A stretch of 64,000 nt of DNA from Jidongwangia harbinensis (GTDB lineage Bacteria; Actinomycetota; Actinomycetes; Mycobacteriales; Micromonosporaceae). Made by a program: the position numbers and the translations under genes. The notes below the pieces were generated by a model, which was not told where the DNA came from, searched no databases, and was given only the letters and a program-made list of their open reading frames with translations. Of the stretch, positions 8,208 through 17,223 are shown piece after piece. The stretch is taken from assembly GCF_020216025.1 (NCBI RefSeq), contig NZ_JAIWNC010000054.1:1-64000 (forward strand), written 5' to 3'. Position 1 is the first letter of the stretch. Each line of letters begins with the position of its first letter.

Positions 8208-11200
8208 ATGCCGCGTCCAGAACGTTCGGTGGATCCTGCTGCCGGCCCGGTGCAGATGCTGGCCACAGAGCTTCGTGACCTGCGCCGACGGGCAGGGAAC
8301 CCAGGATACAGGGAGCTTGCTTCCGAGGCTGGCTACTCGGTCGCGGCATTGGCCAATGCCGCCGGGGGCCGGCATCTGCCGAGCTTGCCGGTGACGTTGG
8401 CGTTCGTCCGGGCGTGTGGTGGTGACCCGGTTGTCTGGGAACGGCGGTGGCGGCAGGCGTCGGCCGAGTGGGCGGCGTCGCAGGGCAACGGCGTACGGCG
8501 GCAGTCCTCGGCAGCGGACGAGCGTCCGCCTTATCTTGGACTGGTCGGTTACGGCGTGGAGGACGGGGACCGCTTCTTCGGGCGGCGGCGGATCCTGGCG
8601 CAGTTGGTGGAGATGCTGGAGCGGCACCGGTTCGTGGCGGTGTTCGGCGCTTCCGGCAGCGGTAAGTCCTCGCTGCTGCGGGCCGGCCTGATCCCCGCGA
8701 TGCAGAGCGGCGGCCCGGCCGGCGACAGTGGCGCCCACGTCTTGTTGATTACCCCGGGTGGCGAACCGCGCAAGGCGCTACGGGAGGCGCTGGAGCAGGC
8801 CCAGGCCACCGCCGCGGTGCTGCTGGTGGTGGATCAGTTTGAAGAGCTGTTCACGCTGTGCCGCGACCCGGTCGAACAAGACGCCTTCATCGCCGAGCTG
8901 GCGACCTCGGTCGTCGACGCGGACGCGGCGGAGGGCGCCGAGCCGCGGATGCGGGTCGTGATCGGGGTCCGCGCTGATTTCTACCCCCGCTGTGCGGAGT
9001 CTGCCCCGTTGGCCCGGCTGCTCGCCGGGGCCAACCTGCCCGTGGGCCCGTTGGCTCTGGATGAGCTGCGCGAAGTAATCACCGAGCCGGCCCGGCACGC
9101 CGGGTTGAGTGTCGAACGGGCGTTGGTGACCAAGATCGTGGCGGAGGCCGAGGGGCAGCCGGGAGCCTTGCCGTTGGTCTCGCACGCGTTGCTGGAGACC
9201 TGGCGGCAACGCCGCAGCGAGGTCCTGACGGTGGCCGGGTACGAAGCCGCCGGCGGGATGAGCGGTGCGATCGCCCAGACCGCCGAGTCGGTCTACCAGG
9301 GCCTGGACGAACGCGACCGGGAAACGGTCCAGCAGGTACTGACCCGGCTGGTCACCCTCGGCGAGGGCGTCCCGGACACCCGACGCCGAGTCCGGCGTGA
9401 CGAGTTGGACCAGCCCGAGGTGGACGCGGTGCTCGCCAAGCTGGCCGGCGCGCGTCTGGTGGTGCTTGGCACTGACACCGTCGAGATCGCGCACGAGGCC
9501 CTGATCAGGGCATGGCCCCGGCTGGACGACTGGCTGCACGCCGACCGGGACGAGCTTGCGCTGCACCGCCAGCTCACCGAAGCGAGCCTGATCTGGCTCT
9601 CTCATGACCGCGACAGCGGCGCGCTCTACCGCGGCGCGCCGCTAGCGGCGTGGGATGGGCGCAGTTTGCAGCGTCTCAATGCCCTGGAACGCGCGTTCCT
9701 CACCGCCAGCCGCGAACGCCAGGTCCGTGAGATGACCGCCCGGCACCGCCGCGTCCGGCTCGCGTTGACCAGTCTGACCGCGGGTGTGGTGTTGATGAGC
9801 GTGCTGGCCGCCATCGCCGGGGTCCAGGCTCGTCGGGCGAACGAGCAGCGAGACCTTGCCCGCTCCAGCCAGCTGGTGGCGAACGCGCGTGATCAGCTGC
9901 AGGTCGACCAGGAGCTGGCCGTGCTGCTGGCCCGGGAGGCGTACGACACCAAGCCGACCGCCGAGGCGGCCGCGATGCTGCGCCAGACGGTGATCGATTC
10001 CCGGATGCGGGCCCGGCTCGACCCGGGTCAGCAGCAGGTCTTCGGCGTGGCCTACAGCCCGGACGGCCGGCGGGTGGCCAGCAGCGGCGCCGACGGCACG
10101 GTCCGGGTCTGGACGATGCGGGGCCCGGACGAGTTCGCCCCGGAGCCGCGCGTGCTGCGTGACCACACGGGCTACGTCCGGATCCCGGCGTTCAGCCCTG
10201 ACGGCCGCTACCTCGTGGCCGGCGGGGTCGACGGTCTGGTGACCGTGCAGGACCTGACCACCGCCACGTCCCCGCTGGTGCTGCGTGGTCACGGCGGCGA
10301 GGTCTCCGCCGTCGCGTTCAGCCCGGACGGACGGCTGGTGGCCGGCGCCGGCAACGACGGCACCGTGCGGATCTGGGATCGCCCGAGCCGGAACCCGCAA
10401 CCGGTCCGCGTCCTGCCGCTCGGCAACGGTCCGGCCCGGTCGGTGACCTTCAGCCCGGACGGCGTCCACCTCGCCGCGGGCAGCGGCGACGGGCCGATCC
10501 GCGTCTGGAATCTGGCCGCGGCCGCACCACCCGCGGTGCTGACCGGCCACGAGGGCACCGTGTGGAGCGTCGCCTACAGCCCCGACGGGCGGCTGCTGGC
10601 CAGCGCGAGCGCCGACCAGACGATCCGGATCTGGCCCTCCGCCGGAAACGAGCCGCCGCGGGTCCTTCGCGCCGACGACGGCACCGTCGAAACAGTCGCC
10701 TTCAGCCCGGACGGCAAGAGGCTCGCCAGCGGCCACAGCGGCAGCGACACCATCCGGGTGTGGAACACGATGGCGGGCGACGGTGAGGACCCGCTGCTGA
10801 TCCACGGTCACCACGGGCCGGTGTGGAGCGTCGCCTTCAGCCCCGACGGCGGGCGGCTGCTGAGCGGAAGCGGCGACGGCACCCTGCGGCTCTGGGACCC
10901 CGCCTACCCCGGCGATCCTGAGGTGCTCCGCGGCCACAGCGGGGCGGCGTGGAGCGTGGCGGTCAGCGCCGACGGGAACACCATCGCCAGTGGCGGCGCC
11001 GACAATACGGTCCGCGTGTGGCGAGGCGCCGGTCGGCCTGATCCGCTGGTGCTGAAGGGCCACGACAAGGAGGTCCTCGCGGTGGCGCTGACGCGGGACG
11101 GCCGCCGCGTGGCGAGTGCTTCGCGGGATCAGACCGTACGGGTGTGGGACACCGCCAGCGGCGCCCCCGTCGCCGTGCTGCGCGGCCACCCGAAGGTCGT

Positions 11201-11891
11201 CTGGGGCGTGGCGCTCAGCCCCGACGGGCGGCGGGTGGCCAGCGGCGGCGGCGACGAGGCCGTACGGATCTGGGATGTCGACGGCGGCGGCGCTCCCGTC
11301 GTCCTCAAGGGGCACGAGGCCTCCATCCGGGGCGTCGCCTTCAGCCCGGACGGCCGGCAGGTGGCCACCACCAGCCAGGACACCACGGTGCGCCTCTGGA
11401 ACGCCGACGGCCGCGGGGAGCCCGTCGTGCTGCGCGGGAGTCCGGGCCTGGTCTGGACCGCTGTCTATGCACCGGACGGCCGGACGATAGCCACCGGCGG
11501 CGACGACGGCGCGATCCGGATATGGGACATCAACGGAAAGGAACCGCCCCGGATGTTGCGGGGGCACCGCGGACCGGTCTGGAGCGTGGCGTTCAGCCCC
11601 GACAACCGGCAGATCGTCAGCGCCGGGCACGACGGCAGCGAGCGGATCTGGGACGTCGCCACCGGGGACGAACTGGTCGCCCTGCGCGGCCACGGCACCT
11701 TCGTCGAACAGGCATCCTTCGGTCCCGGTGAGACCATCGTCTCGGCCCACGGCGACGGCACCGTCCGGATTACCCGCTGCGAGGTTTGCGGGCCGATTGA
11801 CCGGGTTCGAGCCATCGCGGACGCTCACACCACCCGTACCCTCAGTGCCGACGAACGACGCACCTACCTGCACGAACAGGGCGGCTCCTAG
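8208..11891 (+). CDS. HTH - nSTAND1 NTPase - transmembrane - 14xWD40 protein
   Basis: A 1227-residue modular protein. Residues about 15-85 form a helix-turn-helix-like N-terminal domain (RELASEAGYSVAALANAAG). An nSTAND1 NTPase follows, with Walker A FGASGSGKSS near 145-154 and Walker B LLVVDQFEELFT near 205. A membrane helix (LTAGVVLMSVLAAIAGV, about 520-540) leads into 14 WD40 repeats with the regular SPDGRRVAS ... VRVWD pattern (about 600-1195), enough for two seven-bladed propellers. STAND proteins act as ATP-dependent switches; the propellers would be the sensor and the HTH-like head the effector. A role in signalling or phage defence is known for STAND relatives but cannot be read from the sequence here. 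Start ATG 8208 has GAGGGGCG just upstream. Confidence 0.92.
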   Translation: MPRPERSVDPAAGPVQMLATELRDLRRRAGNPGYRELASEAGYSVAALANAAGGRHLPSLPVTLAFVRACGGDPVVWERRWRQASAEWAASQGNGVRRQSSAADERPPYLGLVGYGVEDGDRFFGRRRILAQLVEMLERHRFVAVFGASGSGKSSLLRAGLIPAMQSGGPAGDSGAHVLLITPGGEPRKALREALEQAQATAAVLLVVDQFEELFTLCRDPVEQDAFIAELATSVVDADAAEGAEPRMRVVIGVRADFYPRCAESAPLARLLAGANLPVGPLALDELREVITEPARHAGLSVERALVTKIVAEAEGQPGALPLVSHALLETWRQRRSEVLTVAGYEAAGGMSGAIAQTAESVYQGLDERDRETVQQVLTRLVTLGEGVPDTRRRVRRDELDQPEVDAVLAKLAGARLVVLGTDTVEIAHEALIRAWPRLDDWLHADRDELALHRQLTEASLIWLSHDRDSGALYRGAPLAAWDGRSLQRLNALERAFLTASRERQVREMTARHRRVRLALTSLTAGVVLMSVLAAIAGVQARRANEQRDLARSSQLVANARDQLQVDQELAVLLAREAYDTKPTAEAAAMLRQTVIDSRMRARLDPGQQQVFGVAYSPDGRRVASSGADGTVRVWTMRGPDEFAPEPRVLRDHTGYVRIPAFSPDGRYLVAGGVDGLVTVQDLTTATSPLVLRGHGGEVSAVAFSPDGRLVAGAGNDGTVRIWDRPSRNPQPVRVLPLGNGPARSVTFSPDGVHLAAGSGDGPIRVWNLAAAAPPAVLTGHEGTVWSVAYSPDGRLLASASADQTIRIWPSAGNEPPRVLRADDGTVETVAFSPDGKRLASGHSGSDTIRVWNTMAGDGEDPLLIHGHHGPVWSVAFSPDGGRLLSGSGDGTLRLWDPAYPGDPEVLRGHSGAAWSVAVSADGNTIASGGADNTVRVWRGAGRPDPLVLKGHDKEVLAVALTRDGRRVASASRDQTVRVWDTASGAPVAVLRGHPKVVWGVALSPDGRRVASGGGDEAVRIWDVDGGGAPVVLKGHEASIRGVAFSPDGRQVATTSQDTTVRLWNADGRGEPVVLRGSPGLVWTAVYAPDGRTIATGGDDGAIRIWDINGKEPPRMLRGHRGPVWSVAFSPDNRQIVSAGHDGSERIWDVATGDELVALRGHGTFVEQASFGPGETIVSAHGDGTVRITRCEVCGPIDRVRAIADAHTTRTLSADERRTYLHEQGGS

Positions 11892-11892
11892 C

Positions 11893-12165
11893 GCCAGCAG
11901 CGGCCAGGACAACGACGGCGTACGGCTCTGGCAGACCACGACCGGCCGGGAACTGGTAACCATGCGCGGCCACGGCGCCTCGGTCCAACAGGTCAGGTTC
12001 ACCCCCGACGGCCGACCCGCCACCGCGCACGGCGACGGCACCGTCCGAATCTGGCAATGCGAAGCCTGCGGGCCGATCACCGAAGTCCGCACCGAAGCGA
12101 GCGCCCTGACCACTCGGGCCCGCACCACCGAAGAACGCGACGCCTTCGTCCTTCAAACCCCGTGA
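11893..12165 (+). pseudogene. 3' fragment of a second WD40-STAND gene
   Basis: Directly after the stop of the STAND-WD40 gene, another frame encodes the last WD40 blade and tail of a paralogue: VRLWQTTTGRELV, then GDGTVRIWQCEACGPITEVR, ending at TGA 12163-12165. It lines up with the C-terminus of its neighbour (GDGTVRITRCEVCGPIDRVR). It has no start and no N-terminal domains, so it is a remnant, probably left by unequal recombination between tandem paralogues. Confidence 0.8.
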
Positions 12166-12490
12166 CCTGCAGTTGTTTACCTCCACACGGGACTACTAAA
12201 CAACATCGCCGCCAGGTTCGCTAAGAGCCAGCACCCGAAACAGCGGATGCGGAACATGCGACGTCCCGGGTGAACGCGCAGAACGGTCACACTCGAGAAC
12301 GGGGAACGAATGATCAGAACGTGGGCACGAGTGGCCGCCACAACGGGGTGCGGTCACCGCCATGGGTCGAGCCATGTCCGTCCTGGCCGGCGTCGCGCTG
12401 CTGGAGCAGGGGACGGAGAGTCCCGCCGCAGCGGCACGGGCGCCCGGTAGCGAGCATCGGTAGGCACGTCGGGCGGGCCTTGCCGGGCCA
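12166..12490. other. intergenic, decayed DNA
   Basis: No intact gene. The minus strand may hold further out-of-frame remains of the STAND N-terminus whose best-preserved part lies at 12491-12592, but similarity fades quickly. Confidence 0.4.
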
Positions 12491-12592
12491 TCAATGCGCC
12501 TGCGCCGGGTCCTCGTGAAGCTGCCGCAGCTCAGCTGCCAGTCGCGCGACCGGGGCCGTCGAGTCGTCCAGGGGTCGTTCCGGCCTCGGCAT
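12491..12592 (-). pseudogene. inverted 5' fragment of a STAND gene
   Basis: Reading leftward from ATG 12592 the product starts MPRPERPLDDSTAPVARL and continues AAELRQLHEDP before a stop. The intact gene starts MPRPERSVDPAAGPVQML, then ATELRDLRRRAGNP, so this is clearly the first 30 or so codons of a paralogue, in opposite orientation. A ribosome-binding-like GGGAGG lies upstream. With the 3' fragment at 11893-12165 it shows that at least one more family member once lay here. Confidence 0.75.
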
Positions 12593-12822
12593 CCCGACCT
12601 CCCCGTTACGCCGACGACATCCGTCGTCAATGTCGCTGCGTTGTCCAGCGTTGGTTGGCTGACGGCCCCGAGTAAGGGGCCAGACAACTCTAACGCCGCT
12701 GGACAGAGGTCTCGGCACACGGACTGGGACGCAGCGAAGAGAAGAAATCGCCGTCCATGTCAGTAATCGATGGTCCCTCGGCATTCGACCGAAATGGGAC
12801 AAACCAAAGGAGGAAAGTCCAC

Positions 12823-13254
12823 ATGAGAAGAATCATCCGGATCTTCGTCGTCGCGGGCGTCATGGCTGCCGGGGCCCTCTCCGCGGCGTCACCTGCCCAA
12901 GCCGACGACTACTGCCCTCGGGGCTACCACTGCCTCTTCATTCTCGACCTGGGGAGCGCCCAGAAGAACTTCTTCAACAGCGACCCGGACTTCCGCAATG
13001 ACTACTTCCCGAACAGCGGGTCGGTTGACAACAACTCGGAGGCGGTGAGCAACCACAGCACCAACAACGCGTACCGCACCCAGTTGTACTACGGGTACAA
13101 CTACTCGAACCCCAACTTCTGCGTGAACCCGGGCGGAGAGGTCAGAAACACGTTTCTCTACAACGACGGCATTGCCGGAAACTACGTCGGGGAAGCCAAC
13201 GAGAGCGGCTCGCTGCGTCTGATCGCCGGCTCCTCCTCGGCATGCCTAGGCTGA
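12823..13254 (+). CDS. secreted peptidase-inhibitor-like protein (I36 type)
   Basis: 143 residues from ATG 12823, with a strong AAGGAGGAAAG site upstream. A clean signal peptide (MRRIIRIFVVAGVMAAGAL, cleavage after SPAQA) is followed by a small mature domain starting DDYCPRGYHCLF, with four Cys in two pairs and many Asn, Tyr and Ser. The CPxGYxC opening and beta/gamma-crystallin-like size match the Streptomyces protease-inhibitor family I36, though inhibition itself cannot be inferred. The next gene overlaps its 3' end by 13 bases. Confidence 0.8.
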   Translation: MRRIIRIFVVAGVMAAGALSAASPAQADDYCPRGYHCLFILDLGSAQKNFFNSDPDFRNDYFPNSGSVDNNSEAVSNHSTNNAYRTQLYYGYNYSNPNFCVNPGGEVRNTFLYNDGIAGNYVGEANESGSLRLIAGSSSACLG

Positions 13255-14135
13255 CCCGGATACGCCCGTCCGGCGGTGATCTCAAGCCGCCGGATCGGCC
13301 CGCTGCCACTCTCACGATCGCCCTCGCCGCGGGTCTCATGATGACCGGTTGCGGAGCGCCCTCCTCTCCCAGCGGCGCGCCGATGCGCTACCCGGTGCCA
13401 CCCATCTACGAGATCTACGTTCCGGAACCGGCGGCGCAGCTCATCGCGCAGGCCGAGAACCAACTCGTTGGGCAGTGCATGACACGCCAAGGATTCCGCT
13501 TCGAGGCCGATCCTCCCAACGCCGAATCCGAGCGCCCAACGCCCTTCGGCTACGAGGAACTACCACCGAGCACGCCCCTGGAAACAGTTTCAAGTGAAAC
13601 GGCACCTACGACGGACTCGTCCGCCGGACCGGCCGGGTATGAACGAGCGCTACAGGGCGACCACGAGCGCAGGCTGACCATCGAAGTCGAAGGCATGAAG
13701 GTGTCCGCGCCCGCCGACGGGTGCCGCGCCGAGGCTCAGCGGCGACTCCGGGGCAACTCGCGGGTGGAATGGATGCGGCTGCGGATCGAACTCTTCCGGA
13801 TCGAGAATCGCGCGCTACAGAGCCTGGAGCATGACACGCGGGTGCGGGCCGCCACCGAACGCTGGCGAGCCTGCGTTAACGAACTCGGCTTCACCTGGTC
13901 TAAGCCAACCGAGGTGCAGGACAGCCTGCCCATCGGCGCCGACCCGCGCAGCCATCCGAGCACACTTGCCGACCTCAAGTGCAAATATCGGACCAACTAT
14001 CTGCCTGACGCCTACGCAAGCCTCGGCGAAGCCCAGCGGCGGGAACTTGGGCCGGAGCCAACAGCCCTGAGCCGGTGGCGCGAACTATTCGGTGCCCAGG
14101 AAGCTGCGGCGCGCCAGGTTCTTCAAGGCAGGTAG
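13242..14135 (+). CDS. lipoprotein of unknown function
   Basis: A 297-residue protein with a basic N-region, a hydrophobic segment (ATLTIALAAGLMMTGC) and a lipobox ending at Cys about 37, so it is probably lipid-anchored outside. The mature part is Arg/Glu-rich and helical, with several Cys (GQCMTRQGF, DGCRAEAQRRL, RACVNELGF, LKCKYRTNY) that may pair. The architecture resembles other actinobacterial hypothetical lipoproteins, but I recognise no named family. It overlaps the I36-type gene by 13 bases, so the two are probably co-expressed. A broken copy of its 3' half follows directly. Confidence 0.75.
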   Translation: MPRLTRIRPSGGDLKPPDRPAATLTIALAAGLMMTGCGAPSSPSGAPMRYPVPPIYEIYVPEPAAQLIAQAENQLVGQCMTRQGFRFEADPPNAESERPTPFGYEELPPSTPLETVSSETAPTTDSSAGPAGYERALQGDHERRLTIEVEGMKVSAPADGCRAEAQRRLRGNSRVEWMRLRIELFRIENRALQSLEHDTRVRAATERWRACVNELGFTWSKPTEVQDSLPIGADPRSHPSTLADLKCKYRTNYLPDAYASLGEAQRRELGPEPTALSRWRELFGAQEAAARQVLQGR

Positions 14136-14400
14136 GTGGATGCGGATGTAGATCCAGCTCGACCAGGTCCAGAACCGCACGCTACGCAGCCTGGCGGAGA
14201 AAGCGCGCTGCCGGCGGGCACCGATCCGCGCACGTACCCGGGCACACGACCTCCCGGCTCCGCTGCGACACCCCGGCGCCTCGCCCGCAAAGCCCTGCGG
14301 ATCCTCGCCTACGGCATCCTCACCGGCGCGGCCACCACCGCCGGTAAGGCCGCCATGGACATCGTGATCACGCTGATCCACCATCACGGACCCGCGAAGC
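14136..14400 (+). pseudogene. partial, broken copy of the preceding lipoprotein gene
   Basis: Immediately after the lipoprotein stop, DNA at 14137-14205 matches 13771-13840 of that gene (TGGATGCGG..., AACCGCACGCTACGCAGCCT against AATCGCGCGCTACAGAGCCT), now with an in-frame stop. At 14205-14260 the text LPAGTDPRTYPGT mirrors LPIGADPRSHPST of the intact gene, with the DNA between them deleted. The frame then runs into a hydrophobic stretch (LARKALRILAYGILTGAA) whose origin is unclear. Confidence 0.7.
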
Positions 14401-14464
14401 GCTCGGCCAATTGCTGGATTGCGGTTGCCGTGCCGCACACCACGGCACGGCAGTCCCGCCTACG

Positions 14465-14794
14465 TCACCCGTTGGCCTTCTCCTGGCACGGCACGCAGAA
14501 ACGGGCGTGCGGAAGAATCTCAAGGCGCTCCATGGGAATGTTGCGCTCACACCTCTCGCAGGTGCCGTAGGTGCCCTCGGCGATCCGGTGCAGCGCACCG
14601 GTGATCTGCTCGATATTGCGTCGGGTGGCGACCAGCAGCTCAGCCCGGTTGTGGGCCTCCCCGGGGTCGCCGGTGTCGGCGTTGAGCTCGGTCAGTTCTC
14701 GCAGCCGGGAGGTCTGTGTGGCGAAGTCATCCGCCAAGGATGCTCGCAGGTCAGCCAGCCGGCTGTGGTCGACAGTTCGGTGGTCGATGCTCAT
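14465..14794 (-). CDS. DksA/TraR-family C4 zinc-finger protein
   Basis: 109 residues: a helical N-terminal coiled segment (about 1-70) and a C-terminal C4 zinc finger with Cys79, Cys82, Cys100 and Cys103 (GTCERCERNIPMERL ... FCVPCQ). Proteins of this family enter the secondary channel of RNA polymerase through the coiled coil; the acidic tip of classical DksA is not obvious here, so its effect on transcription may differ. The gene stands alone, converging with the degenerate lipoprotein copy. The short actinobacterial form is common and often linked with stress genes. Confidence 0.88.
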   Translation of the reverse strand: MSIDHRTVDHSRLADLRASLADDFATQTSRLRELTELNADTGDPGEAHNRAELLVATRRNIEQITGALHRIAEGTYGTCERCERNIPMERLEILPHARFCVPCQEKANG

Positions 14795-15072
14795 GGGGTG
14801 CCTTTCGAGGGAGCGGAAAAAGAAAAAGGGCCGAAGCTGAATGGCTTCGCCCTGGCGGTCGTTCTGGAGTGCAACGACTCTGCGGGAGGGCCTCGGCCGG
14901 TTCGCACCAGACTCGACATCCGCGCCGGAACCATGCGACCCGCCGCCGTCGCACCGCGGGCAGCACCGAATGCCGCCACCTGAGTGACGGCAGGCGAGCA
15001 GAACGTCACCGGCGGCATGACCCCACCATAGGGTGATACCCGCCGTAAAACCAAAGACGCCCCGGGCGGCAG

Positions 15073-16338
15073 TCAGCGCAGCGGGTCGAACGGCCCCAGT
15101 TCGGGCGGCGCCTCACCCTTGATCACAGTCTGAGCCATCAACTGCCCGGTGACGGGGCCCAACGCGATGCCCCACATGCCGTGCCCGCCAGCGGCGAACA
15201 CCCGCGGTGCGGCGGTCGGGCCGGCCAGCGGTAGCCCGTCCGGGGTGCACGGGCGAGATCCCACCCATTCGTCATGGCGGTCGTTGAGGTCCACGCCTGC
15301 CAGGAATGGGCGCACGGCGTCGACGATTGCGGCAATCCGCCGGGGATCCAGGGCATCGCCGGGACGCCGGAACTCCATCATCCCGGCCACGCGCAGTCGC
15401 TCGCCCAAGGGCGTGCAGGCCACCCGCTGCTTCGGGAAGTACAGCGGCCCGGCTGGCATCCGTTCGGTCCCGACGCTGAAGCTGTAGCCGCGACCGGCCC
15501 GCACCGGCTGCCGCACCCCGAACGCCTCGGTCAACGCGCCGAGGACGGCGCCGGTGGCGACCACGACAGCGTCATGCTGAACTCCCTCACCGGACCCGAA
15601 CACCACGCGCACCCCGCCGGATCCGTACTCCAGAGCGGTCACGTCGGCGCCTTCGGCGATCCGACCGCCGCGATCCCGTACCGACTCGGCCATGGACCGG
15701 AGGAAATCCGGCGGGTGCAGATAGCGCTGCCCGCGGATCTCCACGGCGGCACCGACCCGGCCGGTCAGCGCCGGTTCGAGAACCCGCGCCCGCCGTCCGG
15801 AGACCGGTTGATAGCTGACGGCCTGGCCGGCGGCGGCGATCTGCTCCAACTCGGCCAGCAGAACGCGGGCGTCGCGGTCGCGAGCGAAGCAGGCCAGAAA
15901 GGAACCCGCCCTCTTCGTCGGCGCGGTCACGCCGCCGGCTGCCAGTACGTCGAACGCCTCCAGCGCCCGTTCATTGAGCGGCACGTAGGCGCTCATGCCA
16001 CGCCGCCACTGACGAGCCGTGCTGTGCCTCGCAAACGTGACGAGGAACCGCAACAGGTCGCGGTCCGCGCGGATCGGCAGATACACCGGTGACCGAGGGC
16101 TCAGCACCGCCCGTAGCCCGTACCGCAGCACTGCCGGTTCCGGCAGCGGCGCGGTCAGCGCCGGCGTCAGCCACCCGGCGTTGCCCCAGGACGCGCCGGC
16201 ACCCACGTGGTCCCGCTCGTACACCGTGACCCCCACGCCGGCCTCCTGCAGGAACCAGGCGGTGGACAGACCCACCATCCCCGCCCCGATGACGGCGACC
16301 TCGTTCGGCGACGCGTGGCCTTGATAAACGGAAGACAT
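15073..16338 (-). CDS. dadA: FAD-dependent D-amino-acid dehydrogenase-like oxidoreductase
   Basis: 421 residues from ATG 16338 (MSSVYQGHAS), preceded by GAGATGAGGAG; longer readings add only low-complexity sequence. The N-terminus holds the dinucleotide-binding motif VIGAGMVGLSTAWFLQEAG and ends in the E of VYERD. GASWGNAGWL is the typical DadA signature, and the C-terminal FAD-contact region reads FAAGGHGMWGIALGP. Size and motif order fit the DAO/DadA family, which oxidatively deaminates D-amino acids or related imino acids at the membrane. The exact substrate is not visible. No partner such as an alanine racemase lies alongside. Confidence 0.85.
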   Translation of the reverse strand: MSSVYQGHASPNEVAVIGAGMVGLSTAWFLQEAGVGVTVYERDHVGAGASWGNAGWLTPALTAPLPEPAVLRYGLRAVLSPRSPVYLPIRADRDLLRFLVTFARHSTARQWRRGMSAYVPLNERALEAFDVLAAGGVTAPTKRAGSFLACFARDRDARVLLAELEQIAAAGQAVSYQPVSGRRARVLEPALTGRVGAAVEIRGQRYLHPPDFLRSMAESVRDRGGRIAEGADVTALEYGSGGVRVVFGSGEGVQHDAVVVATGAVLGALTEAFGVRQPVRAGRGYSFSVGTERMPAGPLYFPKQRVACTPLGERLRVAGMMEFRRPGDALDPRRIAAIVDAVRPFLAGVDLNDRHDEWVGSRPCTPDGLPLAGPTAAPRVFAAGGHGMWGIALGPVTGQLMAQTVIKGEAPPELGPFDPLR

Positions 16339-16513
16339 GCCGCTCCTCATCTCTGCGGTTACGCCAGCCCCCCACCTTGATCGCGCGCGGACCTGTCCGA
16401 CAGTGCACGCAACCGGCCGATCTACGACCCGCATCCTGCTGGCGACCGGCAACCGACCAACCGTTCCGGGACACGCGGACGCTGCCTGCGGGTCGAGCGC
16501 ATCAGGCCGGGCG

Positions 16514-16813
16514 TCAACGGGTCTTGTCGTCGCGAAGGGCTCGGCGGTCGGTGTCGGGCGGCGCGGCCCACCAGGTGATGCCGACACTGATGGCGGACAG
16601 GCCGACAACGACCAGAAGTGCACTCTCCAGCAACCATGCGGAAAGCAGCGCGAGAACGCCGACGATCAACCAGCCTCCGACGATCTCGCTGCGCCGAGTG
16701 AGCTGACGGTTCGGCCACCGGCTATCGCGGAATTGCTGCACGAGCGCGGGATCGTCCTGCTGGAGGCGCATCTCGATGGCGGTTAACGTCTGCTGTTCTG
16801 CGTCGCTGAGCAT
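16514..16813 (-). CDS. DUF3040 membrane protein
   Basis: 99 residues beginning MLSDAEQQTLTAIEMRLQQD, the hallmark of DUF3040 (a short acidic helix with LSxxEQ) followed by two hydrophobic helices (VGGWLIVGVLALLSAWLL, ALLVVVGLSAISVGITWW). Function of the family is unknown. A paralogue lies at 62357-62650, and both sit in stress-gene neighbourhoods. Two copies of the 17-bp palindrome lie in its upstream gap. Confidence 0.85.
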   Translation of the reverse strand: MLSDAEQQTLTAIEMRLQQDDPALVQQFRDSRWPNRQLTRRSEIVGGWLIVGVLALLSAWLLESALLVVVGLSAISVGITWWAAPPDTDRRALRDDKTR

Positions 16814-16941
16814 GGTCCGCCCTTCCCGGTTTCGGTCGGCACCGCACGGGTGGTGACCTGGCGTGCCGTTCACTGCTTCAAGCATTCGGAGGGACGCCGG
16901 GCACGGAAAGGCGCGGCAACGGTCAATACCTCGAGGCGGCG

Positions 16942-16958
16942 TTGCCGGTCCTCGGCAA
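16942..16958. promoter_or_regulatory. 17-bp palindrome, site 1
   Basis: TTGCCGGTCCTCGGCAA, arms TTGCCG/CGGCAA. It lies 129 bases upstream of the minus-strand DUF3040 start, in the gap shared with the plus-strand small membrane gene. One of six related sites in this window. Confidence 0.6.
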
Positions 16959-17016
16959 TGGGGTTAGTCGCTGCCGACGCCCCCTTTATGGATCCGGTAC
17001 CAGATTGAGCCCGGCT

Positions 17017-17033
17017 TTGCCGACGATCGGCAA
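17017..17033. promoter_or_regulatory. 17-bp palindrome, site 2
   Basis: TTGCCGACGATCGGCAA, perfect 7-base arms around a 3-base centre, 191 bases upstream of ATG 17224. Best match to the shared consensus, and part of a double site with 16942. Confidence 0.65.
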
Positions 17034-17223
17034 TCTGTACGCGTCGTCCTTGTCCACCGTGGCACTGCCGCAACCAGGACGTGCGCGGCGAGAATGAAGG
17101 CCAGCCCGCAGTCGTTGCAGCCGTTACCCAACGGCGCCGGCGGGACCATCGACCAGCTCACGAATTCGTGGTCGACCACGCCCGTTGTGGCATAGCGGAT
17201 TCCGACCGAGGAAGGAGATCAAC

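Noticed and set aside
10020..11760. Regular repeats that could be mistaken for a CRISPR array or tandem repeat locus
   Set aside because: The period of about 126 bases matches coding WD40 repeats; repeat units vary in the third codon position and lie in one open frame.
9642..12128. An 828-codon frame antisense to the WD40 region
   Set aside because: It mirrors the WD40 repeats (periodic VRAEGD-type text) and has no independent features.
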